The position numbers and the translations under genes were made by a program. This document shows positions 1 to 11,417 of a stretch of DNA of 64,000 nt, one piece after another. The number at the start of each line of letters is the position of its first letter. The stretch's first letter is position 1. The notes beneath the pieces were generated by a model. That model had not been told where the DNA came from, searched no databases, and worked only from the letters and a program-made list of their open reading frames with translations. This DNA comes from Plantago major (taxonomy: Eukaryota; Streptophyta; Magnoliopsida; Lamiales; Plantaginaceae): contig CM048839.1 in the NCBI GenBank assembly GCA_026545765.1, forward strand, positions 84,745,914 to 84,809,913. Reading direction: 5' to 3'.

Positions 1-333
1 ACTCTAGCTTGGTACTGGTCTCTCTCGGTGCAAACAACTCTGCACCACTTGATCACACGTTCTAACTCAACCCCAGGGACACCTCTATTAAATGAAGAAC
101 TCATCCTGGAACCAGACAAAGTAAAATAACATATTAAAACATCATTAATTATAATCAATATAAAATAGCCAACGTTTCACGCTCTAAGCTAGTACTAGAT
201 ATCTAAAAAGGAATCTGGTGAAAGATACAAGTGCATCATTCTAAATATACTTAGACCTCAACAAGAGACTCAAACTAGGGTTTGGGTTCTATTACTTTCA
301 ATCCCATTTCCAAGCCGGGCTCTGATACCACCT
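1..333 (-). mobile_element. Internal leader edge of a large-LTR retrotransposon (element A), continues off the left end
   Basis: Read on the minus strand, this is the untranslated leader directly after the LTR at 334-2937 and its primer binding site at 319-330. No gag reading frame begins inside the window. The rest of the element, including coding region and second LTR, must lie to the left. A long LTR with an initiator-Met primer site fits the gypsy chromovirus group (Tekay/Del-like), but without coding sequence the lineage is inference. Confidence 0.6.
319..330 (-). promoter_or_regulatory. Primer binding site of element A (initiator-Met tRNA type)
   Basis: The minus strand reads TGGTATCAGAGC, the standard plant retrotransposon primer site complementary to the 3' end of initiator-Met tRNA. 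It lies 3 nt inside the LTR end, as expected for a 5' LTR on the minus strand. Confidence 0.85.
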
Positions 334-2937
334 TGTAACGCCCGGACTAGGAAGCACTCGGCTCTATTAAGTCGACGCTACATTTAAAAGTAAACTTGAA
401 TAGAATATAGCCCGGAATGGATAGAAAGGCAAATCACACTCTAATTTACAATCAAACTTATGTTTAGGTTACAGGCCCAAAGTTATGGAAACTAGAAACA
501 CACAGGCAAGACTTAAACTCCTTAAAGGCTGCTTTCGTCAAAACAACATCCGAACCTAGGTCGACCACTGCCGGTGATTCACAGACTCACTGAGCTTATT
601 TATGTATAGGTCCAAAGGTTCACAGTACGGGAGCGATTACTAGTAACACCCGACTTCCTACATACCCAGCTCACTCAACCTGGGGAACAAAGAGAGAACA
701 AGAAAGAGGTTAAGTCCCAAAGACTTAGTGAGTGTAAACAAATGACAAAGAAGTGAGAGAATGGAAAAATTGTGGAGTAATTAACAAAGCAACCATGACA
801 CCAGTAATACAAGGAAAGGTACAATAACTTTGAAATGAAACGATTTCGAGTATCACTGTCAAAACCTGCCATATGACTCCCGGAACCTAACTACAACCTT
901 ATGACTTCCCTCGAGGAGCGACCCCGAAAATAGAGAAAACAAGCATGCCGAGGTTCATGCTAGACCAGATCACGGAATACACCAACCACCGGTTGCATTC
1001 AACATCTGGGAAAAGGATCTGCAGAAGATAACCTTAACCGGCGGTCCATTCCTCCCGGTAGCCATTCGCCATAGTCCGGGCCCAATCCGTTGTAACTGTA
1101 ATCATATATTTCATTTACAGTGGACGATCACAAGTACCAGAGGCAATTCAATAGGATCAATCGAACGATTAATAGGTTTCATGTCAAATGACAAAATGAA
1201 GAGGATTCAAGGGTACAATGAAGCAAAGTAACAAAGGCTCAAGGGACAACAAAGTTGATACAAGTTGTCTCAGTTCCAAAGTCATAAACGAATAATATGT
1301 AAGGATTTTACTCATGTCGTACAAACGATAAGGACAAATGAAAGTAATCAAATTCCCCAGGGCCAGATGCTGAAATGATACATAGAAAGAGTGAAAGAAA
1401 CCTCACCTTGTGCATACGTATTTGTGCATAGACTGCTAAGTCGACTCGATCGTGTCAAGCTCGGCACCTATAAGTATCAATAAAGACCGTAAATGTCCCG
1501 ATACCTCTTACAATGCACTTAGTCTTAAACTCGACCAAAACGACCAAGTAGGAGCACGATTAGTAAACATACAAGCGGTCATGAATACAAATTAGACATG
1601 TCCAGGGACTGTTGTAAAAGTTTGCGAATACAGGGACCTAGCTATGCAATTCTATGAACCTCAACTAAATAACAATTAATTAGTTCCATGTACTTCACGT
1701 ACATAAGTACTACTGGTAGTTTCAATTAATCATGTAATGATCAATAACAAGTCCATGCACTTATCAGTTTCTTCGTACTTAATTAATTTATATGATCAGT
1801 AATCATGCATGTATAAAGTCAACTTAAATTATCACTAGTAAGTGCTGATTAGCAAACTTAAGCTCGGTATTATTAATCTTCTACAGATTAAGGCAAGGCA
1901 TGTACCACTCCCCGGCTAGTCTAAAATAACAAGTCTAATAAACACTTTAGGTAGTTACTTTTAACTAGCTAGCCCTTTTAACTACTTATACTACTACTAA
2001 TTCCTTTAAATTAAAAACTACTTCAGGTTATATATGTACTTATGCATAAACTAACTTCTTGATTTAACCTTATTCCATTAATTACGAGTGATGTTACTTA
2101 CAGAATAGAATTGACTTTTATAATTTAACAACCATCAGAGACTATATCTGCAACCTCTTAATTAGTTCAATACCACCAATCTCTTTCTATTATTAAGGGG
2201 TTTTGCTAAGCTAACCCAAAGGTAGATACCAAAATCATGGACTAACCAAAATTGAAATTCTTGTCACATAATGAAATTTAGTAACAACCAAGAAAGAAAA
2301 CAAGTCTAGGATACATGTAATCCTACGAAGCACATGTGATATGTGAATTATCAAGAATTTGAAAGATGATAGCATACCCTTCAATCTCCTAGTGCAAGAA
2401 ATATTCGTTATCTGGGTTTTCTAATGTTAAAGTTTGTTTCTCGTTGTTTTACAGTAGGAAATGTGAGATGGAAAATATGTAGATATATTTAAATGACACA
2501 AAACATAATAATGATAATAATAATAATATGTTAAGATATGTGGCAGCTAAAAAAAAATAGGAGGTGATGACATTTAACTAGTAAATCACACGTAAAAATG
2601 GACATGCAAAAGGATTAATCATTTGTTTCTTTTTACCTTCACTCTTAAGTTTTGGAAAATTTACACAGGTAAATTTAACTAAGGTCCTTACAATAAAATT
2701 ATATACATTTACACTTAAAGCATTTGAGGTATATGTCTAAAATATTAATTAACTCAAACCTCAATTACTCATATACTAACTTGGTCAATCATATACGGAC
2801 GGTCTAAAAATGTAAAATCGCATTAAGAGGCCTATTAAATAAAATTAATATTATAATATGATTCTCCATAAAATTATATTTTATTATAAATTTGAAATAA
2901 ATTAAATTTGAGTACTAATTTAAACTCGGGTGTCACA
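334..2937 (-). repeat. 5' LTR of element A (2604 bp)
   Basis: On the minus strand the LTR starts TGTGACACCCGAG at 2937 and ends GCGTTACA at 334, giving the canonical TG...CA ends. The primer binding site follows at once. Only one LTR is inside the window, so boundaries rest on the termini and primer site, not on a pair. The five bases outside it (GTACT, 2938-2942) would be the target duplication. Short open frames inside, such as 675-872 minus, show no domain and are not called. Confidence 0.7.
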
Positions 2938-3588
2938 GTACTGTAGTACGTTGGTCTTCTTCTTCAGAAGCTACCGTTTTTGTTCAGACATTTCTGTCCG
3001 CGCATTCAATGCATTGTACTATACTTTGTCCTGTAGTGCCAACGGAACTATGCATTATATCAGAGATCTTATACTATCAGAGTTCTCTGAAGCTTTGCAC
3101 GTCCTTTTCCAGAGATTATCACAACTCCAGATACCACTTGTTGAAACAACTTGTTATAATATATTTCTTTTCAGAAACATAGTTTATGTCCAAGGTATCT
3201 GAGTGTAGATATCTGTGGGCACTTTCCTCGTTTCAGAAACCTTTTATTTCTCAGATATCTTTTGCAACACTGTTTATTTAAAAACGCTTGTTTCTTCAAG
3301 ATATCTGGTCATGGGTATCTGAAAACCCTTGTCTTCAGCAATCTTGTGCAGTCTTCAAATCTTCAAATCCGTTGAACTTTTCCTGCTGGATGCCTTCTTC
3401 TTGGTCTTCTTTAGAGGAATAAAAATTACATTCAGAGACCTAACATCCTACACAAGATTTGCTAGACTATCATACTTAGTGAGTTTCCTCTTTTACAATG
3501 TTCAAGCGAACCAAGAGTACTAACCACCTTTCTGAGCTAAGATAAGTCATTAGGTTGCTGATCAAAATCTAAACAGATATTCCTAACA
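2938..3588 (-). repeat. Remnant of a copia-type LTR, truncated by element A
   Basis: On the minus strand this begins TGTTAGGAATATCTG at 3588, a start typical of copia LTRs, and runs leftward into the outer end of element A. The internal end and any coding part are missing, so this is probably the outer piece of an LTR into which element A inserted. It is noncoding; open frames at 2930-3202 and 3329-3523 (plus) show no recognisable domain. The family assignment is from the terminal motif only. Confidence 0.4.
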
Positions 3589-4035
3589 CTTATTTTAGGC
3601 TTGTTTATTGATGTTTTAATGGCATCCCTGAAACTTTTAGACTTGTTTAATGGTGGTTTAATGATATTAGATTGTCCCTTAAAACTATAACAAACCATCT
3701 TAAAAACTATGATGTATCTCCTTAAAAACCATCACACCTCTCTTAAAAATTAACAAAAGAGGTTAAAATTACAATTGAAAACATACAATACTGACCCATT
3801 AAAACCATCACATCATCTCTTAAAACATTAATAAAATACGTTAAAACTGTAACTAAAACTTTCAATGCTAACAACTTAAAAACCATGACATATAACAAAA
3901 ATGTGTGTCTCGGCGGTTTTATAAGAAACTCGGCCAGTCAGACCGCTAAAACCCAAAATCCGCAAAAAACCACAAAAAAACCTTGACTTTCCTATTTTTT
4001 TAGTAAAATCTTCCATTTTCCAAGACTTTGGCTTT
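3589..4035 (+). repeat. Left arm of the long inverted repeat
   Basis: This arm pairs with the reverse complement of 5276-5714. It contains several short repeats of the type TTAAAACYATMACA, also seen in the array at 5985-6891. Apparent open frames crossing it (3876-4118 minus, 4062-4307 plus) are low-complexity and not genes. Confidence 0.75.
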
Positions 4036-5275
4036 TCAACTATTTCGATTTTAGGCTTCATTTGTTTCGAGAGAAAATGGGGGAAAAGAAAAAAAATAGG
4101 GAAAATTTTATTTTCCACAATTTGGTAGTTCCCATGAAATCCTGGAAAATTTATGAAAATCTATATAAAATACATCTATCTCCACAAAATAAGGAAAGTT
4201 GTTTTTCCCTCACATTTTTCAGAAAAATCTTATTTTCCTTTATTTTTTCTTTTCCCCCATTTTCCTTCAAACCAAATGAAGCCTTAACTCACCGTTTGTC
4301 CAAATAATGAATATAAACTAACTAATAATTTAAAATTTTTAACAATTATGAAAAGTAAATAAAAAACTGAAAAATAATTTAAAAAATAAAAAATTATGAA
4401 AAAGAAATAAATAACAGAAAAATTATTTAAAAAAAAGGTAATGAAAAATAATTGAAAACTGAAAAAGCATTGAAAATTTAAAAATTATAAAAAAAAAATA
4501 AATAACATAAATTTGTTCAAAAAATAATGAAAATAAATAAAAATACAAACAAATACAATATCAATTAACCCATATTTTCAATTTTAAAATTTTAAATTTT
4601 TTTTATCCCTTTTACGTTCATGGAAGCTCCGACGGAGCTTCCGTGCTTCCTTCCATGGAAGTTCATCCATGAAGTTTCCAATAAAGTTAAATAAAAAATT
4701 AATAAATTAATAAATATTATTATTTGAAATAGGAAGAACAATCATGATTGGACTGATCTCTCTCCATGTCCTCCTAATCGTGCAAGAATGATTTCATTTT
4801 GGAATTTTACAAAGTTTTTAAAAGTTTTGGGATTTTACGTACAGTGACTTAATTGAGGTTTTCAAAAAATTGAAAGGGCTATCCATTAAGAATTAGATGA
4901 GCCCTGGGATCACTACTATAATTTAGAAGTTCTCATTATTTAAATAGATGCCACTAAGTCTTAAAAACAAGTATGAAATTCTAGATATTGTAAACTGTCA
5001 TTCAACATTTTCATATTTATATGTTTGATAGATGAAAATTGAAATTAGACCATGTTTAAAAATCAAAATGGGACCCTCTGAACATTTACATACAACCACT
5101 AATTAAGGTATCTTAAAATACAAGTTGATTAATAATAGGTTTAAATATAAATTATATGTAAAAAAATCAATTACATTCAAGTCTACACGTCATCAATAAG
5201 TTAAGCCTGTTTGGCTAAAACTAAAAGCTGATATTTAAGCAGGGGTAAAAATGCATTTTTCTGGTTTTAATTCGC

Positions 5276-5714
5276 CAAGCCAAAGTCTTGGAAAATGTAA
5301 GATTTTCCTAAAAAACAGGAAAGTCAAGGTTTTTTGTGGGTTTTTACGATTTTTGGGTTTTAGCGGTCAGGCCGGCCGAGTTTCTTAAAAAACCACCGAG
5401 ACACACAATTTTCGTTATGTTTTTAATAGATTATGTTATGGTTTAAGTTGTTAGCATTGAAAGTATTAGTTACAGTTTTAACGTATTTTATTAATATTTT
5501 AAGAGATGATGTGATGGTTTTAATGGGTCAGTATTGTATGCTTCAATCATAATGTTAACCTCTTTTGTTAATCTTTAAGAGAGGTGTGATAGTTTTAATG
5601 AGCTACATGATAGTTTTTAAGATGGATTGTTGTAGTTTTAATTAAACCACCATTAAACAAGTCTAAAAATTTCAGGGATGCCATTAAAACATCAATAAAC
5701 AAGCTTAAAATAAG
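5276..5714 (-). repeat. Right arm of the long inverted repeat
   Basis: This is the inverted copy of 3589-4035 with scattered substitutions and small indels. Sequence outside this arm (5715 onward) continues into a repeat array of similar motif content, consistent with the arm being longer than the matched part. Confidence 0.75.
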
Positions 5715-6891
5715 ATACTTGAGATATCTGTCATTACAATTTTGAAACATTCAGTCATTCAAAGGTTTTAAACAATCTATTCTCAAAGGAAAAAATTACA
5801 ATAAACGTGCATTTGGTGTTTTTTATACATATGCAAACTGAGTTGTTAAAATAGGTTTTTTTCCGATTAAACTTATTGATGAACTTCTGCTTCCTGCCTT
5901 TTGTTGCTTGTGCTTGTTGCTTCAATACTGCAATGACACCATTGAGACATCTATCATCAAACTCGATGTCATCGTCATCACCTGCTTAAAACATTCACTA
6001 ACTGGTTAAAGTCATAACAACTCTTATTAAAACTATCACATTTGTGCTTAAAACAAAAATGGAACATGCAAAACAAGCCAAAAATAGTAAAATTGATGCT
6101 TAAAACCATATAAGTGACTCTTAAAACTATAACAATGCTTTTTAAAACTATAACAAAGCAGGGATATGCAACACAAGCTAAAAACAGTAACATTGATGCT
6201 TAAAACCATAGCATTGCCTTGTAAAACTATAACAATGGCTCTTAATACTGTAACAAAGCATTTGCAAACAATCAAATCATAGATATTTCATCATAAGCTA
6301 AAAAGTCTAATGTTGCTGCTTAAAACTACAATAATAGGTCTTAAAATTCTATAACATATACGCTAAAACTAATAACAGACATACATATTCAACACAAGCA
6401 AAAGCAGTAACATTGAAGCTTAAAACCATAGCATTGTCTTGTAAAACTATAACAATGGCTCTTAAAACTGTAACAAAGCATTTGCAAACAATCAAATCAT
6501 AGATATTTCATCATGAGCTAAAAAGTCTAATGTTGCTGCTTAAAACTACAATAATAGGTCTTAAAATTCTATAACATATACACTAAAACTAATAACAGAC
6601 ATACATATTCAACATAAGCAAAAGCAGTAACATTGAAGCTTAAAACCATAACATTGCATCTTAAAACTATTACAATGCCTATTAAAACTATAACAAATCA
6701 GAAACATGCAACACAAGCTAAAAACAGTAACATTGATACTTAAATCTATAACACTGGCTCTTAAAACTATAAGAATGCATTTTAAAACTATAACAAAGCA
6801 TATGTAAAAATCAAATCATAAATATTTCATCAGAAGCTAAAAACACTAACATTGTTGCTTAAAACTACAATGATAGGTATTAAAACTATAA
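5715..6891. repeat. Degenerate tandem-repeat array of TTAAAACTATAACA-type units, with a 220-bp period
   Basis: From about 5985 the sequence is a mosaic of short units such as CTTAAAACTATAACAATG. A larger unit is tandemly duplicated: the block beginning TTTGCAAACAATCAAATC at 6261 recurs at 6481 (period 220 bp), and a diverged third copy starts near 6801. The array resumes at 10117 after the Harbinger insertion. 5715-5984 is unique noncoding DNA. Open frames at 5978-6275 (minus) are by-products of the repeat. Confidence 0.75.
6889..6891. repeat. Left target-site duplication TAA of the Harbinger element
   Basis: TAA lies directly outside the left inverted repeat and matches TAA at 10114-10116. 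PIF/Harbinger elements characteristically duplicate a 3-bp TAA/TTA target. Confidence 0.85.
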
Positions 6892-6907
6892 GACCACTCC
6901 CAATGGG
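6892..6907 (+). repeat. Left terminal inverted repeat of the Harbinger element
   Basis: Sequence GACCACTCCCAATGGG; pairs with 10098-10113 with one mismatch at the second base. Confidence 0.88.
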
Positions 6908-7445
6908 TCGTAGCTAAGGCCATGAATAGTGGCGGTCTTGAGCTAAAGCTGATTTAACGACCACTGCAGAAAAAAAAACTGTCCAACAGGTCGTGCTAAG
7001 GCCGTGAATAGTGGTTTTTAATTTTTTTCGTTTTTTTTTATATATATTTTTTAACTTGCTTAACATATTATAAGAGTGTTTAGAAGTTGAAATTACTCAA
7101 ATTGGATTCTTAAAACTCGTTTTATAATTTATTGAGATTGAAATCAGAATGAAAAAATGAGAAAAAAACAGAACAAATCTAGTACAAGATATGGATAATG
7201 ACATTGAAGGATTGTTGTCTGCACTTTATGAGGATAGGTACCATTGGATACCTGACTACACAGCATCAAACCCCATTCCAAGGATTGAATTCCAAGCTGA
7301 ATCTCAATTTCATCTGAATTTGAAGTCTCAATTCCAACATGAATTTTGACTCGTTTCACTATAAATAGACTACACTTATTCTCCAAACCTCACACTCAAC
7401 AACTCAATATCAGTTCAAATATCCAACTCAAACACTCTTTGCAAG

Positions 7446-8006
7446 ATGTCTTCTAGTGAGCCGTGGAATGTGATCCCTGATGCAAAAATATGGACGGAAG
7501 CCCAAGAGAATGCTGCTCGTACCTATCAAGACTTCCATTTATACGATGGAAAGATGACCAAGGAAAGTGTGGTATTCATGCTTCACAGTCTGTTAAAGTG
7601 TGCCCAGCTAGGGATGTGGTGTTATCCTCACAAGCAGGAGCAAGCCCTACTGGTGGTGCAGAACCAGCTTGCGGAGCAAGGTGCCAACTATACATTGGAA
7701 GACATGAAGGCTGAGGTGGAGAAGCTCTAAACAAGGCACTTTTGCTACAACAGGATCCTTACTTGGCCTTGTAAACGGCGTGGTTGCATTAGCTTCAGTG
7801 GTGGTAGGAATCGAGTCGACTTGAAGGTTTGGGCAGAGATAATACGCTATGACTGTCACGCTAAGTGGTACTACGTGGTAGATGAACCACTATTTGAACA
7901 ACTAAAGGTGTTGTTTAAGAAATGTAAGTGTGAGGATCCGGTGACAGATGCAGCAAGATACCCCCCCACCCCCACCCGTGTTCAAAGACATTCCAATACA
8001 AGTTGA
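7446..8006 (+). pseudogene. Harbinger ORF1: Myb/SANT-like DNA-binding protein, one internal stop
   Basis: The frame opens with MSSSEPWNV at 7446 and is closed by TAA at 7728-7730. The same frame continues without a shift to TGA at 8004-8006, so a single stop splits it. The downstream half (VWAEIIRYDCHAKWYY, then EQLKVLFKK) resembles the end of the Myb/SANT-like domain in PIF/Pong ORF1 proteins, which help transposase bind the termini in the nucleus. The upstream half, with KQEQALLVVQNQL and LEDMKAEVEKL, fits its start, though weakly. It converges on the transposase gene. Function is inferred from family context; the product is probably dead. Confidence 0.65.
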
Positions 8007-8379
8007 GGGATTCTCCCGCAGGGGGTAATTGAGCAACATAAATCACCCCTTATTGTCTATTTCTCTTTCAATTAGTGTTTGTTATTTGTACGTTTTATTA
8101 AATCCTTAGGTTTTATTTTATGTTATATTTGTCCTATGTTGTAATGTCTAATTTCCAGTGAAATAAAAAGGGGTGCCTATTCGTATTACGAAGAACTTGC
8201 ATATTCGTTGAAATCAATCAGAAACAACAATACATCAAACATTACAATGCAAACATTGTTGAAAGACAAACAATGCAAACAACAATACATCAAACATTAC
8301 AATGCAAATCATAGGAAACAAACCAACAGCACACATGCATAAAAATGAAATAAACAACAACACATTACAATGAAAAGAA

Positions 8380-9759
8380 CTACTCATGGTTGAAAGACCA
8401 AACATGGTTCATCATGTCTTCTTGAAGCCGCAAACGGGTCTCCTTACTTTCTAGGTCAGCCCTTTTGCTCAAATAGCCATCCATTTGATTGATATAGGAA
8501 TCCCTGCGTGTGTAGGCATTAAGCTCATCGTTGTGGATGCCTAATTCTACAGCATCATCATTGAATTCTGCTATCACGTCTTTGTAGTTGCGATATAAGT
8601 GTCGCTCATCCTCCACTATCATATTGTGCAAACAAATGCAACAATTCATGATCCTAGCAAGGTCTTCTCGGGTATGGGCCAATGCTGGATCCTTAATCAC
8701 TTTGAAATGTGCTTGGAGAACTCCGAAAGCACGTTCAACATCTTTCCTGCACGCCTCTTGCCGCATTGCGAACTTGGCCTGTTTTGGATTGATAGGACCT
8801 TTAATTGACTTCACAAATGTTGCCCACATAGGATATATGCCATCAGTTAGATAGTACCCCATGCCGTATTGATTCCCATTCACTTCGAAGTTAACAGCAG
8901 GAGCTTTTCCCCATAGTAATTCGTCGAATATCAGTGACCGTTCCACAATGGTTCGATCATTCAACTTCCCTGAAACACCAAAGAAAGCATGTCAAATCCA
9001 AGTATCTTGGGATGCAACCGCCTCCAAAACAAGTGTGGCTCTCTTGTTTTTTCCTTGGAACTGCCCTTTCCAACCCGACGGACAGTTCTTCCATTCCCAG
9101 TGCATGCAATCGATACATCCAAGCATGCCGGGAAAACCTTACCTAGTGCTCACCTCGACTAACAGACGTACATCCTCCGCATTGGCCCTCCTCATATATG
9201 TAGGACCAAAAACCGCAACAACACCATCACAAAAGGCCTTCAATGCCTCTTGACCAGTTGTTTGACTTACACGAGTGTATTCGTCCACCATGTCTGCACA
9301 TACATCATATGCAAGTTGTCGGATGGCAGATGTGCATTTCTGTTTTGCTGTAAAGCCCAACCTCCCTGTAGCATCCCGGCGTTGTTGAAAATACGGATCG
9401 TATTGCTCTAAAGCCTCGACGATCCGGAGAAACAATGGCCTTTGCATCCTAAACCGACATCGGAACTTGACCGCTCCCCATGTTGGACGTTCAACAAAGT
9501 AATCGTTATCGAGTAGAACAACAAATTATTCCCTCTTCTGATCCATGTATTCACGCGTATACCCCGACCTCCTTCGTGGATTTTGTTGCTCGCAGTGGTT
9601 GATTATGTGAGGAGTGGCTTGAATAAGAAGTTTGGTAGCACGGGTATAGAAATCAGTTTGTGTGCTTGAAGAGGAAGAAGAGGAATCAGCATCAACTATG
9701 AACTCATCATCATCGGAACTAGATGATAAGTTGTTGATGTAGTGATTAATTGCAGACAT
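8380..9759 (-). pseudogene. Harbinger transposase (DDE_Tnp_4/HARBI1-like) with three in-frame stops
   Basis: One reading frame runs from ATG at 9759 to the stop at 8380 (459 codons, near the usual length). It is interrupted only by TAA at 9526-9528, TAA at 9139-9141 and TGA at 8992-8994; no frameshift is needed. An acidic serine-rich N terminus is followed by a Harbinger N-terminal region (YFQQRRDATGRLGF; QKCTSAIRQLAYDV). The DDE core follows: first D in GCIDCMHWEW, second D in LNDRTIV, E in VERAFGVLQ. The C-terminal NCCICLHNMIV is typical of plant PIF-like transposases. Catalytic residues persist, but stops prevent a full product. Confidence 0.88.
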
Positions 9760-10097
9760 GTTTGGATATGTGTTTGAGTTTATAGACGTTTTGAGTTTAA
9801 GAAGTGGAAGATGAGAGGAAATTGAGATGTGGTGAAATGGGTTGTGAATGAGTTGTATTTATAGATCTCGAAAAAATATAGCCGTTGGTGTATTTTTTAT
9901 TTAATATTACTTTATAAATTAATTTTAAAAAAATCAAAAAAAAAATTAAAAAGGGGGGGCCCGGTTGGCGGCCCAGCCCAACGGCTGGGACGGCCAACCC
10001 CGGAATCATGATTCCGGGGTTGTCCGTGCACCATGGCCGGCTGTGGTGCTCCAATACCCACGGCCGGCCGTGGTGCACGGCCGGCCTCATGACCACT

Positions 10098-10113
10098 CCC
10101 ATTGGGAGTGGCC
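10098..10113 (-). repeat. Right terminal inverted repeat of the Harbinger element
   Basis: The reverse complement reads GGCCACTCCCAATGGG. TAA follows at 10114-10116. Confidence 0.88.
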
Positions 10114-10116
10114 TAA

Positions 10117-10240
10117 CATATGCACTAAAACATTAACGGACATAAATATTTAACACAAGCTAACGTAACCATGATGCTTAAAACTATAACAACAGGTATT
10201 AAAACCATAATAATGCCTCTAAAAATCATAACAATACTCA
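10117..10240. repeat. Continuation of the tandem-repeat array beyond the Harbinger insertion
   Basis: The sequence resumes the repeat unit that ends at 6891, including CACTAAAACATTAACGGACA, which matches the unit at 6361-6385 with small differences. This confirms that 6892-10113 is an insertion into the array. Confidence 0.75.
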
Positions 10241-11374
10241 TTGATGCAACTAGCGTTAACTAGATTATGCACAAATAAGAGATCCAAAGTAACAATGGAT
10301 AATGATTTTTCTTTTTTTTTTTTTTTTTTGAAAAGTTTAAATTCCATTCAATAAAAAATGGACAATGAACACCAGTGTTCTCACTTACATTATCAATCCA
10401 CCTAACATTACAAAAAAACCAACACTAGACTACCAATGCCTTGCAAATACAGCCAAGCCACGCCAATACAGAGAAACCGCACAAACCGAAAACAACCAGC
10501 ACCTTTCTACAACTAGACCCTAAGTAAAGCAAAACATATACTAAAATACATACAATTTGTAGATCTGTATTTCACAGCTAGTACCATGACTACCAACAAT
10601 GGTAATTAATGTGTAAAAAGGAATGGAATCGAGATGAAGAATGCTGAAAAGAAGACGGACCGATTCAAGTTCTCAGAGAACGATTCATGAGATTCGGTAT
10701 GGCTAGTTGCTTGAGCTGATATCTAGCCATCTAGGATTGTTCATCCTCTATGAGAAGCTTCGTTTATATCCGCCATGGCTACGCTATGTGTTTCGCGTGT
10801 TCATTGAGAAAATCTAGTTGCGACAATTCAAGCTAATATATGAGATTCACAATTTCTTGTACTAGATCTGAGATGCACCATGGCAGAAGTTAAAAAAATA
10901 AAAGGGTTTCTCTCCTAGGATTGGCTAATATATGACATTTTCCGGTGGTTTTCTTAGAGCTATGGCAAGAGAGAAGGAAGTTGGTGATTGGAGAAGAGAT
11001 CTGATGGGTGGATTGTAGAGAGAGAAAAATGATTGATTGGTATGTTTTTTTTGTGAGATAGTGTTTTGTTTATTTGGGTATTTATATAAAAGCTATTGAT
11101 CGGTTTGTTGTGTTTCTGACCGGTTCTTTATTGTGAAAACCGAATTTTCCTAATGATTAGGAAAATCTGCCCTTTTACTATACTAACTCATTCGCCAAAA
11201 GTCAAATTCGTGGACTTATATGTAATTGATTTATATCGATCAGGACTTGCATGTTATTGTTGATCTAACTGGTACCCAAGTGTAATTAGAACAATTAAAA
11301 AGGATACTGGATGAAATTCACCATGAATAAGTATTATTATGCGGTCCATCAAACATTCAATCATTCAAGGAAAC
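10241..11374. other. Noncoding stretch with a poly-T tract
   Basis: No coding potential was found. A run of 19 T at 10312-10329 followed by AATTCCATTCAATAAAAAAT looks like the reversed 3' tail of a retroposed element (LINE or SINE) on the minus strand, but no flanking duplication or coding remnant was identified. The rest, to the LINE-1 target duplication, is unique AT-rich DNA. Confidence 0.4.
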
Positions 11375-11387
11375 AAACACACATTTC
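11375..11387 (+). repeat. Left target-site duplication of LINE-1
   Basis: AAACACACATTTC, identical to 30454-30466. Length and position are typical of target-primed reverse transcription. Confidence 0.88.
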
Positions 11388-11417
11388 ATCTGGTAATTTA
11401 CTACCGCGAGAGAGACG

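Larger units (their letters stand above)
3589..5714. mobile_element. Long-inverted-repeat element (Mutator-like, non-autonomous?)
   Basis: Two arms of about 440 bp, 3589-4035 and 5276-5714, are near-perfect inverted copies. Each starts at its outer end with CTTATTTTARGCTTG and contains the same run around TCTCGGYGGTTTT. The 1.2-kb centre is AT-rich and has no coding potential. Long terminal inverted repeats without a transposase suggest a Mutator-like non-autonomous element. No target duplication is visible. Arm similarity stops on the left exactly where the copia LTR remnant begins (3588/3589), so the true arms may be longer. Confidence 0.55.
6892..10113. mobile_element. PIF/Harbinger transposon, complete, 3222 bp, coding regions broken by stop codons
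   Basis: The termini are 16-bp inverted repeats differing at one base (GACCACTCCCAATGGG on the left; GGCCACTCCCAATGGG as the reverse complement on the right). They are flanked by the 3-bp duplication TAA typical of PIF/Harbinger elements. Removing the element and one TAA restores the local repeat sequence. It carries the two expected genes in convergent orientation: a Myb/SANT-like ORF (plus) and a DDE transposase (minus). Confidence 0.93.

Noticed and set aside
319..330. tRNA-like sequence
   Set aside because: Only 12 bases match the tRNA end; it is a primer binding site next to an LTR, not a tRNA gene.
3876..4307. Overlapping open frames of about 80 codons on both strands
   Set aside because: They lie in and next to an inverted-repeat arm, are low-complexity and have no domain.
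5985..6891. Regularly spaced short repeats that could suggest a CRISPR-like array
   Set aside because: Units are degenerate, AT-rich and continuous with no unique spacers, in a plant nuclear context; they are transposon-related tandem repeats.
7144..7386. Minus-strand open frame near the Harbinger left end
   Set aside because: No domain; it overlaps the promoter side of the plus-strand ORF1 and is not conserved-looking.
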